A stretch of 41,507 bases of DNA, taken from assembly GCA_030540655.1 (NCBI GenBank), contig JAUNVT010000012.1, positions 1 through 41,507 on the forward strand, read 5' to 3'. A model generated the notes under the pieces. The model saw nothing but the letters and a program-made list of their open reading frames with translations, had not been told where the DNA came from and ran no database searches. Positions 18,629 to 27,666 of the stretch are shown piece after piece; within the stretch, counting starts at the first letter, position 1; the number at the start of each line of letters is the position of its first letter. This stretch comes from Rhodobacterales bacterium. Its GTDB lineage: Bacteria; Pseudomonadota; Alphaproteobacteria; Rhodobacterales; Rhodobacteraceae. The position numbers and the translations under genes are program-made.

Positions 18629-20031
18629 AGCGCGGCATAGGCCTTGGCACTGGCGGTCCAGGACACATCTGTACTCATCGCATTGCGCATCATGTGAAGA
18701 TGGCAAGGCCTGTCTTCGAGTATCGCCATCAGCCGGTCGAGCGCGGCGAGAATTCCCGCAGGCGAGGTTTCGCGCAGATGGATACCCGTGGCCACCCCGC
18801 GTGCCATGGTGGCGGGCGTCGCGTCGATAACGGAATCCACCAGTCCCCCGGTGGGGGCGACGACAGGCAGCGCACCATAACGCAATGCGCAGAGTTGTGT
18901 CAGGCCGCAGGGCTCAAACCGCGACGGCACCAGCAAGGCATCGGTGCCCGCCTGAATACGGTGCGCGAGCGCCTCGTCATAGCCGACATGCACGCCGATC
19001 CGCCCGGAATGGCGGCGCGCCGCTCCCAGCGCCTGCCCTTCATATTCCTGATCGCCGGTCCCCAGCACGATCAGGTTGAAGCCATGCGCCACGATCTCGT
19101 CTGCAGCTTCCAGTACCAGATCGATACCTTTTTGATGGGTCAGCCGGCTGACCACCGAAACAAGCGGGCGATCATCCTCCAGCGCGAAGCCGGTATAAAG
19201 CGAACGCCGGTTGACACGTCGTCGCTCAAGGCTGCGTGTGTTGTACCGCCGCTCCAGCAGCGGATCATTTTCCGGGTCCCATTCCCGCGTGTCGATTCCG
19301 TTCAGAATGCCCGTCAGATGTTTGGCCCGCGCGCGCAACAGCCCGTCCAGACCGTGGCCGAAATCCGGGCGTGTCACCTCTTCCGCATAGGTGGGGCTGA
19401 CGGTCGTGATCGCATCTGCAAAAACCAGCCCGGCCTTCAAAAAGCTGATATCGCCATAGAACTCCATGCCCTCCATTGTGAAAAACTCGCCGGGAAGGTC
19501 GAGATTTCCAAAGATGGCGGCAGGATACTGACCGGAAAAGGCCAGATTGTGGATGGTCTGAAGGCAAGGAATATCTGTCTCATCCGCACGCAGATAAGCT
19601 GCCACCAGTCCGGCCTGCCAATCATGCGCATGGACGACATCGGGCATCCACCCGTTTATGCCCGCTTGGGCAATGCGGGCACCAGCCTGCGCGAGCAGGG
19701 CAAAACGCTTCCAGTTGTCTGGATGGTCCCGGCCTTCCGTATCCAGATATGGCCCCCCTGCCCGTTCATAGAGTTCGGGCGCATCCAGTATATAGGCTAT
19801 CGTGCCTTCAAGCTGGCATTGCCGTATATGTGCCGACCCCAGCGAAATTTGCAATTCTGCGGGTTTGCCGCAGATCTCGACCGACTCCAGCACGCCGGGA
19901 TAACCGGGCAGCAACACCCGCATATCCACCCCTTGCTCCGCAAGCGCGAGAGGCAGAGCTCCGGTCACGTCGGCCAGCCCCCCCGTCTTGATCAGGGGAA
20001 ACATCTCGGAGGCAACCGATAATACCTTCAT
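18556..20031 (-). CDS. glgA: GlgA, glycogen synthase (ADP-glucose)
   Basis: 491 residues, GT5 family. It adds glucose from ADP-glucose to glycogen and uses the product of GlgC (22619-23887). N-terminal KTGGLADVTGALP binds the nucleotide sugar; VVHAHDWQAG, VSRLTHQKGIDLV and PSRFEPCGLTQL mark the two Rossmann folds; PTGGLVDSV is close to the usual STGGL. The start at 20031 (MKVLSVASE) matches the family N-terminus; an ATG 33 bases upstream gives an atypical extension. It is divergent from treY, and its 3' end overlaps malQ by 73 bases. A one-deviation EcfG-type site is 48 bases upstream. Confidence 0.95.
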   Translation of the reverse strand: MKVLSVASEMFPLIKTGGLADVTGALPLALAEQGVDMRVLLPGYPGVLESVEICGKPAELQISLGSAHIRQCQLEGTIAYILDAPELYERAGGPYLDTEGRDHPDNWKRFALLAQAGARIAQAGINGWMPDVVHAHDWQAGLVAAYLRADETDIPCLQTIHNLAFSGQYPAAIFGNLDLPGEFFTMEGMEFYGDISFLKAGLVFADAITTVSPTYAEEVTRPDFGHGLDGLLRARAKHLTGILNGIDTREWDPENDPLLERRYNTRSLERRRVNRRSLYTGFALEDDRPLVSVVSRLTHQKGIDLVLEAADEIVAHGFNLIVLGTGDQEYEGQALGAARRHSGRIGVHVGYDEALAHRIQAGTDALLVPSRFEPCGLTQLCALRYGALPVVAPTGGLVDSVIDATPATMARGVATGIHLRETSPAGILAALDRLMAILEDRPCHLHMMRNAMSTDVSWTASAKAYAALYEELIVGRGRSPANSEVIRRNVG

Positions 20032-20078
20032 CCTACGCCCCCAATTCCTGACACCCAATGTCATATCTACTGCCAGTC

Positions 20079-20103
20079 AACTGCCCAGACAGTAAGCGGT
20101 TCC
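20079..20103 (-). promoter_or_regulatory. EcfG-like promoter upstream of glgA
   Basis: On the minus strand GGAAC (20103-20099), 16 bases, then AGTT (20082-20079). One deviation from CGTT. It is side by side with the exact treY promoter on the other strand. Confidence 0.4.
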
Positions 20104-20108
20104 CTGCC

Positions 20109-20134
20109 GGAACTGCCCAAGCGCAGCAGACGTT
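20109..20134 (+). promoter_or_regulatory. EcfG-type promoter upstream of treY
   Basis: GGAAC at 20109-20113, 17-base spacer, CGTT at 20131-20134, followed by AATG. It is an exact consensus match, 47 bases before the treY start. Confidence 0.75.
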
Positions 20135-20181
20135 AATGTTTTTTATACGCCACCAACATTCCCTTAGCGAGGATATCATTC

Positions 20182-22497
20182 ATGCCCCGCCTGCCTTCGT
20201 CTTGCTATCGTCTCCAGCTCCGCAATGGCACCGATTTCGAAAAGGCGGCAGAGCTGCTGCCTTATCTGGCGCGATTGGGCGTCAGCGATCTCTATCTTTC
20301 ACCGATATTCGCGGCACAGCCGGGATCGACCCATGGGTATGATGTGATTGACCCGACACAGATCGACAGTGATCTGGGAGGCCGCCACGGATTCGACAGG
20401 CTGGCGGATGCGGCGAAGGCGCTGGGGATTGATATCATTCTGGACATCGTGCCAAACCATGTTGCATTCACGCTCGACAATCCATGGCTGCGCGACGTCT
20501 TGGCAAAGGGAGAAAAAAGCCGCTATTTCCATTGCTTCGATATTATGCCGAACAAGCGTCTTGCGCTGCCGATGCTTGAAGCCCCGTTCGAGGAGATCCT
20601 GAACGAGGGCGGCATTTCCGTTGAGGCGGGGGCGGATGGCCCGGTCATGCTTCAGGGCGATCTGCGCGTGCCCCTGGACCCGCACACGGTGCAAGAGGAC
20701 CTTGAGCAGATGGACCGCACCGCAATAAAGCATCTGCATGACCGGCAATTCTGGCGGCTTTGCCATTGGCGCACCGAACGTGATGCCATTACGCATCGCC
20801 GTTTCTTCAACGTCACGAGCCTGATCGGCATCCGGGCCGAGGATCCGGCGGTGCTTGACGAGACGCATAGCCTGATCTTCGATCTGGTGGAGTCGGGCGC
20901 GGTTGCAGGCTTGCGGATCGACCATATCGACGGGCTGGCCGATCCGGCCGCCTATCTGCGCCGTCTGGAGGCGCGACTGCCGGACACTCCGATATGGCTG
21001 GAGAAGATCTTGGCCCCCGGCGAGAGCCTGCCGGACTGGCGGGTCGAGGGTACAACCGGCTATGTACTGGCGCGGGACATCGCGCAGGTGCTGACCAACG
21101 GTGACGGGGCGGATCGAGTCAATGCTCTATACCAGCGAGAAACGGGGCGGCACGAGAAGTTCGGGCGAATTGTGGCCTCGGCGAAACGCGCCATATTGGA
21201 AACCGAACTGGCTGCCGAATTATGGCGCTTGCAGGCCATGGTCGAGGATCTGGCGGCGGACGACCGGGTGGCGTCGGAATACGGGCCTGAAACCTGGCGG
21301 CAGGCAATCCTGTCACTGATCGCGGAGCTGAGCCGATATCGCACTTATCTCGACGGAACGACGCCCAGCGCCGACGACGTGGCGGTGCTGAGGGATGCGG
21401 CCGATATAGCCGCGGAAGGGTTACCTGACCGCCGTCCGCTGGATTTCCTTCAGCGCGTGCTGCTGGACCCTGATCCGGCGCATTCCCCATTGCGCCTGCG
21501 CCTCCAGCAGGTGTCGGGGGCAGTCATGGCAAAAGGTCAGGAAGATACCGCGTTTTATCGGTATAACGCTCTGCTCTCCGCGAATGAGGTGGGCGCGGAG
21601 CCGGACCAGCCCGCCATTGATGATGCCACGTTCCACCACCGCATGCAGGCCCGCCTGCGCGACATGCCGGGCGGTCTGAGCCTGACATCCAGCCATGACA
21701 CCAAGCGGTCGGAAGATGCGCGCATGCGCATCGCGGCACTGACCCACCACCCCGAGGCGATGAAGGCACTTACCGAGCGTGCAGGCGAAATTAATGGGGA
21801 ATCGGTTGATCCCAATCTGCGGTGGTATCTGATCCAATCGCTGTGGGCCATTCACCCCGGGGCGGGCACGCCGCAGGAAATGACCGAGCGTCTGTGCGCC
21901 CACGCGACCAAGGCAATGCGGGAAGCCAAGGAAGGCACAAGCTGGCAGCATCCTGACGATGCATACGAATCCGCGGCGTTGCACTACGCGGCAGCGCTGG
22001 TGATGGCCTTCGCGACGCTGCCCGAAAGGACAGCGGAGGCGGCCCGGACCGCGGAGCGTCTGTCGCTGGCGCAGCTCTCTCTCAAGCTGACACTGCCGGG
22101 CATCCCCGATATCTATCAGGGGGGCGAAATCGGCAATTACCGTCTGACCGATCCGGACAACCGTGCCGCCGTTCATTTTGACTTTCTGGCGACCGCGCTG
22201 GACGATCCGGGCACGTTGTCCGCACTCGACTGTGCCAAGCTGGACCTTACACGCACCATCCTGACCCTGCGGCGCGACAACAAGGAGTTTTTCGCCGCAG
22301 CAGGCTATGAGCCCGATGCCACCTCTCCCGATGCGCTTTCCTTCATACGCAGAGCCGGCGGGCAATCCCTGCGCGTTGTCGTTTCGCGCGGCCCGGCATT
22401 GGAGAGGGCCGCCTGTGAGGCGGGGCCGGGCGAAAAACAAATCTGGCCGGGGTCTGACAGCGATCTGACCGGTGCTGTCGTCATATTTATGACTTAA
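20182..22497 (+). CDS. treY: TreY, malto-oligosyltrehalose synthase
   Basis: 771 residues, GH13 subfamily 26. It turns the reducing-end alpha-1,4 bond of a maltodextrin into an alpha,alpha-1,1 bond, giving maltooligosyl-trehalose for TreZ. Landmarks: N-terminal SCYRLQLRNGTDF, YLSPIFAAQPGSTHGYD, DIVPNHVAF, Asp247 in GLRIDHIDGL, Glu274 in IWLEKILAPGE, SLTSSHDTKRSEDARMR and PGIPDIYQGGE. The start follows a GAGGAT site. It has its own exact EcfG-type promoter and is separated from treZ by malQ and glgA, unlike the common treY-treZ pair. Confidence 0.96.
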   Translation: MPRLPSSCYRLQLRNGTDFEKAAELLPYLARLGVSDLYLSPIFAAQPGSTHGYDVIDPTQIDSDLGGRHGFDRLADAAKALGIDIILDIVPNHVAFTLDNPWLRDVLAKGEKSRYFHCFDIMPNKRLALPMLEAPFEEILNEGGISVEAGADGPVMLQGDLRVPLDPHTVQEDLEQMDRTAIKHLHDRQFWRLCHWRTERDAITHRRFFNVTSLIGIRAEDPAVLDETHSLIFDLVESGAVAGLRIDHIDGLADPAAYLRRLEARLPDTPIWLEKILAPGESLPDWRVEGTTGYVLARDIAQVLTNGDGADRVNALYQRETGRHEKFGRIVASAKRAILETELAAELWRLQAMVEDLAADDRVASEYGPETWRQAILSLIAELSRYRTYLDGTTPSADDVAVLRDAADIAAEGLPDRRPLDFLQRVLLDPDPAHSPLRLRLQQVSGAVMAKGQEDTAFYRYNALLSANEVGAEPDQPAIDDATFHHRMQARLRDMPGGLSLTSSHDTKRSEDARMRIAALTHHPEAMKALTERAGEINGESVDPNLRWYLIQSLWAIHPGAGTPQEMTERLCAHATKAMREAKEGTSWQHPDDAYESAALHYAAALVMAFATLPERTAEAARTAERLSLAQLSLKLTLPGIPDIYQGGEIGNYRLTDPDNRAAVHFDFLATALDDPGTLSALDCAKLDLTRTILTLRRDNKEFFAAAGYEPDATSPDALSFIRRAGGQSLRVVVSRGPALERAACEAGPGEKQIWPGSDSDLTGAVVIFMT

Positions 22498-22541
22498 TGT
22501 TTCAGATTTAAGATCATTGTTGCCAAAAATGCACATCCAGC

Positions 22542-22566
22542 GGAACCACACGCATGGTTAGGCGTT
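22542..22566 (+). promoter_or_regulatory. EcfG-type promoter upstream of glgC
   Basis: GGAAC at 22542-22546, 16-base spacer, CGTT at 22563-22566. Exact consensus match, 52 bases before the glgC start. Confidence 0.75.
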
Positions 22567-22618
22567 TTGATTTCGAAATGTAAATGCATCGTGGCATTTT
22601 ATTTCCGGAGATAATTCA

Positions 22619-23887
22619 ATGTTCCATAATCCGACTGCCCTTTGGGCAAACTATGAAATCATGTCTGCATGTCCGGCTATCGTCCTTGCTGGCGGCCAGG
22701 GCAGCCGTTTGCACGAGTTGACCGAAAACGACAGCAAACCCGCACTCAGGTTCGGAAATCACGCTCGGATCGTCGATTTTGCATTCGGAAATGCCTTCAA
22801 TTCAGGCGTAAGTCATGTGATGGCCGCCACTCAGTACCGTCCGCAGAGCCTGCACCGCCGTCTTCAGCATTTCTGGAAGCCCTTCTTCAAAGGGCGGGGG
22901 GGAGATCTGGATGTGCGATTTGGTCCCCGCGTTACAGGGACCGAAGAGGGCTATATCGGCACAGCCGCAGCCGTTGCCAGCAATATTGCCCGTATCGACG
23001 CAATGTCGCCAGAACATGTTCTTATCCTGGCCGCCGACCACATCTACCGGATGAATTATGCAGACATGATGCGTACTCATCGCGCGTCGGGCGCGGATAT
23101 GACCGTGGCCGCCGCCGCAGTGCCCTGCGAAAAAGCCAGTGGCTTTGGCATAATCGACGCGGATGCAAACGGCAGGATCACTGATTTTCTTGAAAAGCCC
23201 GCCGCCCCCCCGCCCATGAAGAATGATCCCGGCAAATCCCTGGCCAGTATGGGGGTTTATATTTTCAGATGGGCTGCGCTGCGCGAAGTATTGATCAGCG
23301 ATATGTCCGCCGAGGACTCGACACATGATTTCGGGTTCGATGTCGTTCCGCAGTTTGTTTCGGACAGGTCATCCGTGGTCCATCTGCTGGAATCGCCGGT
23401 GCCGGAGACCGAGGCATATTGGCGCGATGTTGGAACTCTCGACGCTTATCGGGAGGCGCACCTTGATTTGACACTCAGTCAGTTGCAGGACGCAGGCCGG
23501 CGCTGGCCGATCCTGCCCGCTGCACTGGACGGGACCAGCATATTGGGCACCTCGGTTGTAAGCTCCGAGCAAAATTCGCGAGATATCGAGCGATCATTCA
23601 TCGCGTCTCACAGTCTGATCGGCAGTAGCGCCCGGATCAGCGGCTCGGTATTGATGCAGGGCACAGTGGTCGGTGCCAGTTGCCGTCTGCACAACTGCAT
23701 TCTGGCTTCTGGCACGGTCGTGGAACCGGGCACGATCATTGGCGCGGACCCCGAAGAAGATGCGCAATGGTTTCGCCGTAGTCCGGAGGGGACAACCCTT
23801 GTTACCTCACAGATGCTGGCGGCCCGCAGGCGCGGCCTGACAGACAAGGGGCACAGGGCGAAAATTAGCGAGATGGAACCGCTCTAG
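22619..23887 (+). CDS. glgC: GlgC-type glucose-1-phosphate adenylyltransferase, divergent
   Basis: 422 residues. The family makes ADP-glucose for GlgA. Visible: LAGGQGSRLHELT, the catalytic Asp140 in LAADHIY, the sugar-phosphate Lys193 in FLEKPAAPP, EAYWRDVGTLDAYREAHLDL, and a C-terminal left-handed beta-helix. Compared with Escherichia coli GlgC (from memory), the activator residues Lys39 and Arg40 are Asn37 and Asp38, and the GTADA motif reads GTAAA (Ala117). The enzyme is therefore recognisable but divergent, with allosteric control probably altered. A good GGAG site supports the start. Its 3' end contains the treS promoter. Another nucleotidyltransferase specificity is possible but the GlgA partner nearby argues for ADP-glucose. 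Confidence 0.88.
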   Translation: MFHNPTALWANYEIMSACPAIVLAGGQGSRLHELTENDSKPALRFGNHARIVDFAFGNAFNSGVSHVMAATQYRPQSLHRRLQHFWKPFFKGRGGDLDVRFGPRVTGTEEGYIGTAAAVASNIARIDAMSPEHVLILAADHIYRMNYADMMRTHRASGADMTVAAAAVPCEKASGFGIIDADANGRITDFLEKPAAPPPMKNDPGKSLASMGVYIFRWAALREVLISDMSAEDSTHDFGFDVVPQFVSDRSSVVHLLESPVPETEAYWRDVGTLDAYREAHLDLTLSQLQDAGRRWPILPAALDGTSILGTSVVSSEQNSRDIERSFIASHSLIGSSARISGSVLMQGTVVGASCRLHNCILASGTVVEPGTIIGADPEEDAQWFRRSPEGTTLVTSQMLAARRRGLTDKGHRAKISEMEPL

Positions 23888-23900
23888 CCTGCGATCCGTT
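23875..23900 (+). promoter_or_regulatory. EcfG-type promoter upstream of trehalose synthase
   Basis: GGAAC at 23875-23879, 17-base spacer, CGTT at 23897-23900. Exact consensus match. The -35 element lies inside the last codons of glgC. Confidence 0.7.
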
Positions 23901-23967
23901 TGCATGGGAGGCAACGAAATCCGCGACCGGACCTGTTGCCGATAGTTTCGTGCAAGGAAATAGCTGA

Positions 23968-26067
23968 ATGTCAAAGGCTTCGGACGCTAGCGGTAAGAAC
24001 ACCCCACCCTCTTCGGACCTTCAAAAAAGAGTCGCATCGCTGATTGAAATGTCGATGCTTCATCAGGCGCGGCAGGCTGCGCGGAGTTATGGGGGAACGC
24101 CGCGCATGTGGCGGCGTCCCTATGCCCACGCCCGCCCGCGCGCAGCCTCGGCGATTGCGTCGGTCTGGGTCACTACATATCCCGCGTCGATCATTACCAC
24201 CGAGGGCACCTCCGTGCTGGGGATGCTGGGTGATCCAAACCTCTGGCAGGCGTTCTCTTCGATAGGCATCCGGGCAATCCACACAGGTCCGACGAAACGA
24301 TCGGGCGGCTATGTGGACGGTCGGTATACGCCAACCGTGGATGGAAATTTCGACCGGATCGGCTTTGATACCGACCCCGCCTTTGGCACACGCGATGAAT
24401 TCATATCCATCGCCCGGATGGCTGCGGCCCATAACGCCGTGGTCATTGATGACGTGATCCCGTCGCATACCGGCAAGGGGCCGGATTTTCAATTGGCCTG
24501 CATGCGTCATGAGGATTATACAGGACTTTATCATATGGTTGAAGTTGCGCCCGAAGATTGGGAAATTCTCCCCGATGTTCCGGCGGGGCAGCAATCTGTC
24601 AACCTGCCGCCCGAAGTGGTCGATATCCTCGCACAAAAGGACATCGTCGGCCATTTGCAGCGCGTCATTTTTTTCGAACCGGGCGTCAAGGAAACAGACT
24701 GGAGCGTGACGGCGCCGATAATCGGCGTTGACGGTGTCAAGCGCCGCTGGGTCTACCTGCATTACTTCAAGGAAGGCCAGCCCAGCCTGAACTGGCTCGA
24801 CCCTTCCTTTGCCGCGCAACAGATGATCACCGGCGACATGCTGCATTCGCTTGACAGTCTTGGCGCGCGTGGGCTGAGACTGGATGCGAACGGCTTTCTG
24901 GGCATTGAGAAGGGCGAGGATGGCACTGTCTGGTCCGAAAGCCACCCTCTGTCGGTCGTGGGGAACAACCTGCTGGGCGGGATCGTGCGCAAGGCAGGCG
25001 GCTTCACGTTTCAGGAGCTGAACCTGACGGTGGATGATATTGCCGCCATGTCGGGGGGCGGGGCGGATCTTTCTTATGATTTCATCACCCGCCCCGCTTA
25101 TCAGCACGCATTGGTATCAGGCGACACGGAATTTCTGCGGATGATGCTGCGGATGGTGCATGAATACGAGATTGATCCCGCATCGCTGATACATGCATTG
25201 CAAAACCATGACGAGCTGACATTGGAACTGGTGCATTTCTGGACGTTGCACGCCAACGACATGTTCCATCTTGGCGACCAGTCCTGGCAGGGGCGCACGT
25301 TGCGCACTTATATCCGCGAGACGATGTATGAGGGTATCAGCGGCCCCGATACCCCCTATAACCTGCGGTTTGCCACGAACGGCGTGGCCTGTACGACGGC
25401 CAGCATGATTGCCGCCGTGCTTGGATATGCCGACATACGCGATCTGGAGCCCAGGCAGGTGGACATGATCCGAAAGATCCATCTGCTTCTGGTGATGTAT
25501 AATGCGTTTCAGCCGGGCATCTTTGCCTTGTCAGGCTGGGATCTGGTCGGCGCGCTCACACTTGATCCCGAGCAGGTATCGCATCTGATCAAGGATGGCG
25601 ACACCCGCTGGATCGGGCGCGGCGCCTATGATCTGACCGATGCGAACCCGGACGCGAGCCATTCCGCCGAAGGATTGCCTCGCGCCGAGACCCTTTACGG
25701 ACCTTTGACCGCGCAGCTGGCGGACCCGGAAAGCTTTGCCAGCCAGTTGAAAAAGCTTTTGGCGGTGCGTGACGCCTATGGCATCGCCGCCAGCGAACAG
25801 CTGAGCATTCCCGATGTTAAAACCCCCGGCCTGCTGATCATGGTGCATAACCTTCCTGACCGGCGTGGATTGCAGATTACCGCGCTGAATTTTGGGAATG
25901 TGCCCGTGGATGAGGTTCTGACGATAAACGTTCCCCAAGCCGGACCAGTATTTGACATGGTCGCAGAAACGATCGAGGGCGAGGTTGGCGAGGACGGGGC
26001 CTTGCAGATCCAACTCGCCCCTTATCAGGGCCGCTCGCTCCGCATCGCATACCCCCTGCCCGCTTGA
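23968..26067 (+). CDS. Trehalose synthase, Pseudomonas stutzeri type (GH13)
   Basis: 699 residues. It resembles along its whole length the maltose/trehalose-interconverting enzyme described from P. stutzeri CJ38 (recalled sequence): SIASVW-like [50 protein letters not shown] and [19 protein letters not shown]. Predicted catalytic residues are Asp306 ([11 protein letters not shown]), Glu350 (FQELNL) and Asp415. This type is placed apart from the common TreS of GH13 subfamily 16 (subfamily 33 to my knowledge). It would supply maltose to the maltokinase from trehalose, or the reverse. The start follows AAGGAAAT, and an exact EcfG-type promoter precedes it. Confidence 0.88.
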   Translation: MSKASDASGKNTPPSSDLQKRVASLIEMSMLHQARQAARSYGGTPRMWRRPYAHARPRAASAIASVWVTTYPASIITTEGTSVLGMLGDPNLWQAFSSIGIRAIHTGPTKRSGGYVDGRYTPTVDGNFDRIGFDTDPAFGTRDEFISIARMAAAHNAVVIDDVIPSHTGKGPDFQLACMRHEDYTGLYHMVEVAPEDWEILPDVPAGQQSVNLPPEVVDILAQKDIVGHLQRVIFFEPGVKETDWSVTAPIIGVDGVKRRWVYLHYFKEGQPSLNWLDPSFAAQQMITGDMLHSLDSLGARGLRLDANGFLGIEKGEDGTVWSESHPLSVVGNNLLGGIVRKAGGFTFQELNLTVDDIAAMSGGGADLSYDFITRPAYQHALVSGDTEFLRMMLRMVHEYEIDPASLIHALQNHDELTLELVHFWTLHANDMFHLGDQSWQGRTLRTYIRETMYEGISGPDTPYNLRFATNGVACTTASMIAAVLGYADIRDLEPRQVDMIRKIHLLLVMYNAFQPGIFALSGWDLVGALTLDPEQVSHLIKDGDTRWIGRGAYDLTDANPDASHSAEGLPRAETLYGPLTAQLADPESFASQLKKLLAVRDAYGIAASEQLSIPDVKTPGLLIMVHNLPDRRGLQITALNFGNVPVDEVLTINVPQAGPVFDMVAETIEGEVGEDGALQIQLAPYQGRSLRIAYPLPA

Positions 26068-26077
26068 AATATCGACG

Positions 26078-26099
26078 CGAGGCGCGCTCGAGCTTTTTT
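26078..26099 (+). terminator. Weak intrinsic terminator after trehalose synthase
   Basis: CGAG (26078-26081) and CTCG (26087-26090) form a short GC-rich hairpin followed by six T residues (26094-26099), eleven bases after the stop codon. The stem is short, so the call is modest. Confidence 0.4.
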
Positions 26100-26110
26100 G
26101 AATGCCGGAT

Positions 26111-26135
26111 GGAACTGTCATCCCTGCCCGGCGAT
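26111..26135 (+). promoter_or_regulatory. EcfG-like promoter upstream of SDR gene
   Basis: GGAAC at 26111-26115, 16-base spacer, CGAT at 26132-26135. One deviation from CGTT; 27 bases before the GTG start. Confidence 0.4.
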
Positions 26136-26161
26136 TAAGATGGTGATAGGAGATTCTGGCG

Positions 26162-27163
26162 GTGACCCGACCTCATGTTTCTGTTGTGACCGGTGCCTCT
26201 GCCGGAGTTGGACGCGCCCTTGCGCGGGAATTGGGCGCACGGGGCGGACGCGTTGCCCTGCTGGCGCGCGGTCAGGCAGGGCTGGACGCAGCTGCGGCTG
26301 AAATAGAGGATTACGGCGGCGAGGCGATGGTTCTGCCGACGGACGTGGCTGATGCCGATCAGGTCTTTGCTGCCGCAGAGGCGGTCGTCACACGCTGGGG
26401 ACATATCGATCTGTGGATCAACAACGCGATGGCGACCATTTTCAGTCGCGTATGGGACGTCTCTCCGGCTGAATTCAAGCGCGTTACCGAGGTGACCTAT
26501 CTGGGTCAGGTCAATGGCACGCTGGCCGCTCTGCCGCATATGCGCGCGCAGAACCATGGCACGATTGTACAGGTTGGATCGGCGCTGGCCTATCGCTCCA
26601 TTCCCTTGCAATCGGCCTATTGCGGAGCCAAGGCGGCGGTGCGCGGTTTTACCGATTCTCTGCGCTCGGAACTGGACCATGACAGCAGCGCGATCCGCCT
26701 GACAATGGTGCACCTGCCTGCGGTCAATACACCCCAATTCGACTGGGCCCGTTCCTTGATGGGCGCGCAACCTCAGCCCGTGCCGCCGATATTTTCGCCT
26801 CATGATGTGGCGCGACAGATCTTGCGCGCTGCCGATACCGGGCCGCGCGAAATGTGGATCGGCGCGCCGGCTGTGGAATCCATCCTTGGCACCCTGGCCA
26901 TGCCGGCGATCATGGACCGCATGATGGCGCGCAAGGCGTGGGACAGTCAGATGGGCGCTCCCTTGGGCCAGGATGCGCGTCCTGATAACCTATTCACGCC
27001 CGTTGACCGTGATATGGGTGCCGAAGGCCGGTTCGGCGCGCGCACCCGCGACGGCGTGACAGGTGTCGCCGTAGGCACTGTGCGTATTGCGATGGCAGCA
27101 GCCGGAGTCGCGGGACTTGTGGGCACCGGCTATCTGATCTCACAGGCGGCGCGACGGCGCTAA
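26162..27163 (+). CDS. Short-chain dehydrogenase/reductase with C-terminal membrane segment
   Basis: 333 residues, GTG start preceded by AGGAG at nine bases. Classical SDR features: nucleotide motif TGASAGVGRAL (about 9-20), a cofactor acidic site, WINNAMA at about 85-91, active-site Ser and SAYCGAKAAV (Tyr and Lys). Beyond residue 255 it has an unusual tail ending in a hydrophobic segment (about 305-327, VRIAMAAAGVAGLVGTGYLI) and RRR, suggesting membrane anchoring. Substrate unknown. Such SDRs are often found near stress or sugar-oxidation genes. Its last four bases overlap the end of the convergent small membrane protein gene. Confidence 0.85.
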   Translation: MTRPHVSVVTGASAGVGRALARELGARGGRVALLARGQAGLDAAAAEIEDYGGEAMVLPTDVADADQVFAAAEAVVTRWGHIDLWINNAMATIFSRVWDVSPAEFKRVTEVTYLGQVNGTLAALPHMRAQNHGTIVQVGSALAYRSIPLQSAYCGAKAAVRGFTDSLRSELDHDSSAIRLTMVHLPAVNTPQFDWARSLMGAQPQPVPPIFSPHDVARQILRAADTGPREMWIGAPAVESILGTLAMPAIMDRMMARKAWDSQMGAPLGQDARPDNLFTPVDRDMGAEGRFGARTRDGVTGVAVGTVRIAMAAAGVAGLVGTGYLISQAARRR

Positions 27164-27666
27164 CCCAATGTCAGGCCGTAACCTGCCCCGAATATCAGCC
27201 CGAACAGCACTTGCGCAGCGATCGTCGTGGCGGGCGTGGCATAGCCGTAATTCAGTCCGAAGGCGCCCGGCGGTTCCAGCTTGGCCAATGCCGACGGACC
27301 ATCATAATGCGTGGCGACATTGGGATGGAGATACGGCAATAGCGGCAGAAATACGGTCACCAGAAGGACGCCGTGCAACAGCCCCATCAAGCCACCGATC
27401 CACCACGATCCCGCACCGAAATCCTGCAAGACAAGAGCGTAGAGAAAGGCAAATATCCAGCCGCCAATCAGGTAGGTGATATAGCCCAGCACCATCGCCC
27501 TCGCGCGCCGCATGGTGAAAAAGGTACCGAACAGGAACGGCAGGCTCATCCGCGAGAAGCCCAGCTGGCGGGATGCTTCAAGCGCGGTTGCCATCGCGCC
27601 TGAGGCGATCAGCCCCCACATTGCTATCGCAGGCCATGTTGGCGCAATATCATGCCAATGTGTCAT
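27160..27666 (-). CDS. Small membrane protein, four predicted helices, function unknown
   Basis: 168 residues, start at 27666 after GGAGGAG, overlapping the GH15 stop by four bases (ATGA). Likely membrane spans are about 11-31, 58-80, 87-109 and 143-166. A conserved-looking motif RQLGFSRMSLPFLFGTFFT follows helix 1, with a basic loop RRAR before helix 2. I recognise this as a recurrent hypothetical family but cannot assign a function. It is the last gene of the five-gene operon starting at 32701, so a role with GH15 or the dehydrogenase complex is possible but unproven. Confidence 0.8.
   Translation of the reverse strand: MTHWHDIAPTWPAIAMWGLIASGAMATALEASRQLGFSRMSLPFLFGTFFTMRRARAMVLGYITYLIGGWIFAFLYALVLQDFGAGSWWIGGLMGLLHGVLLVTVFLPLLPYLHPNVATHYDGPSALAKLEPPGAFGLNYGYATPATTIAAQVLFGLIFGAGYGLTLG

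Noticed and set aside
18694..20022. 442-codon open frame on the plus strand opposite glgA
   Set aside because: GlgA motifs on the minus strand are unmistakable; the plus frame has no recognisable domain or ribosome site.
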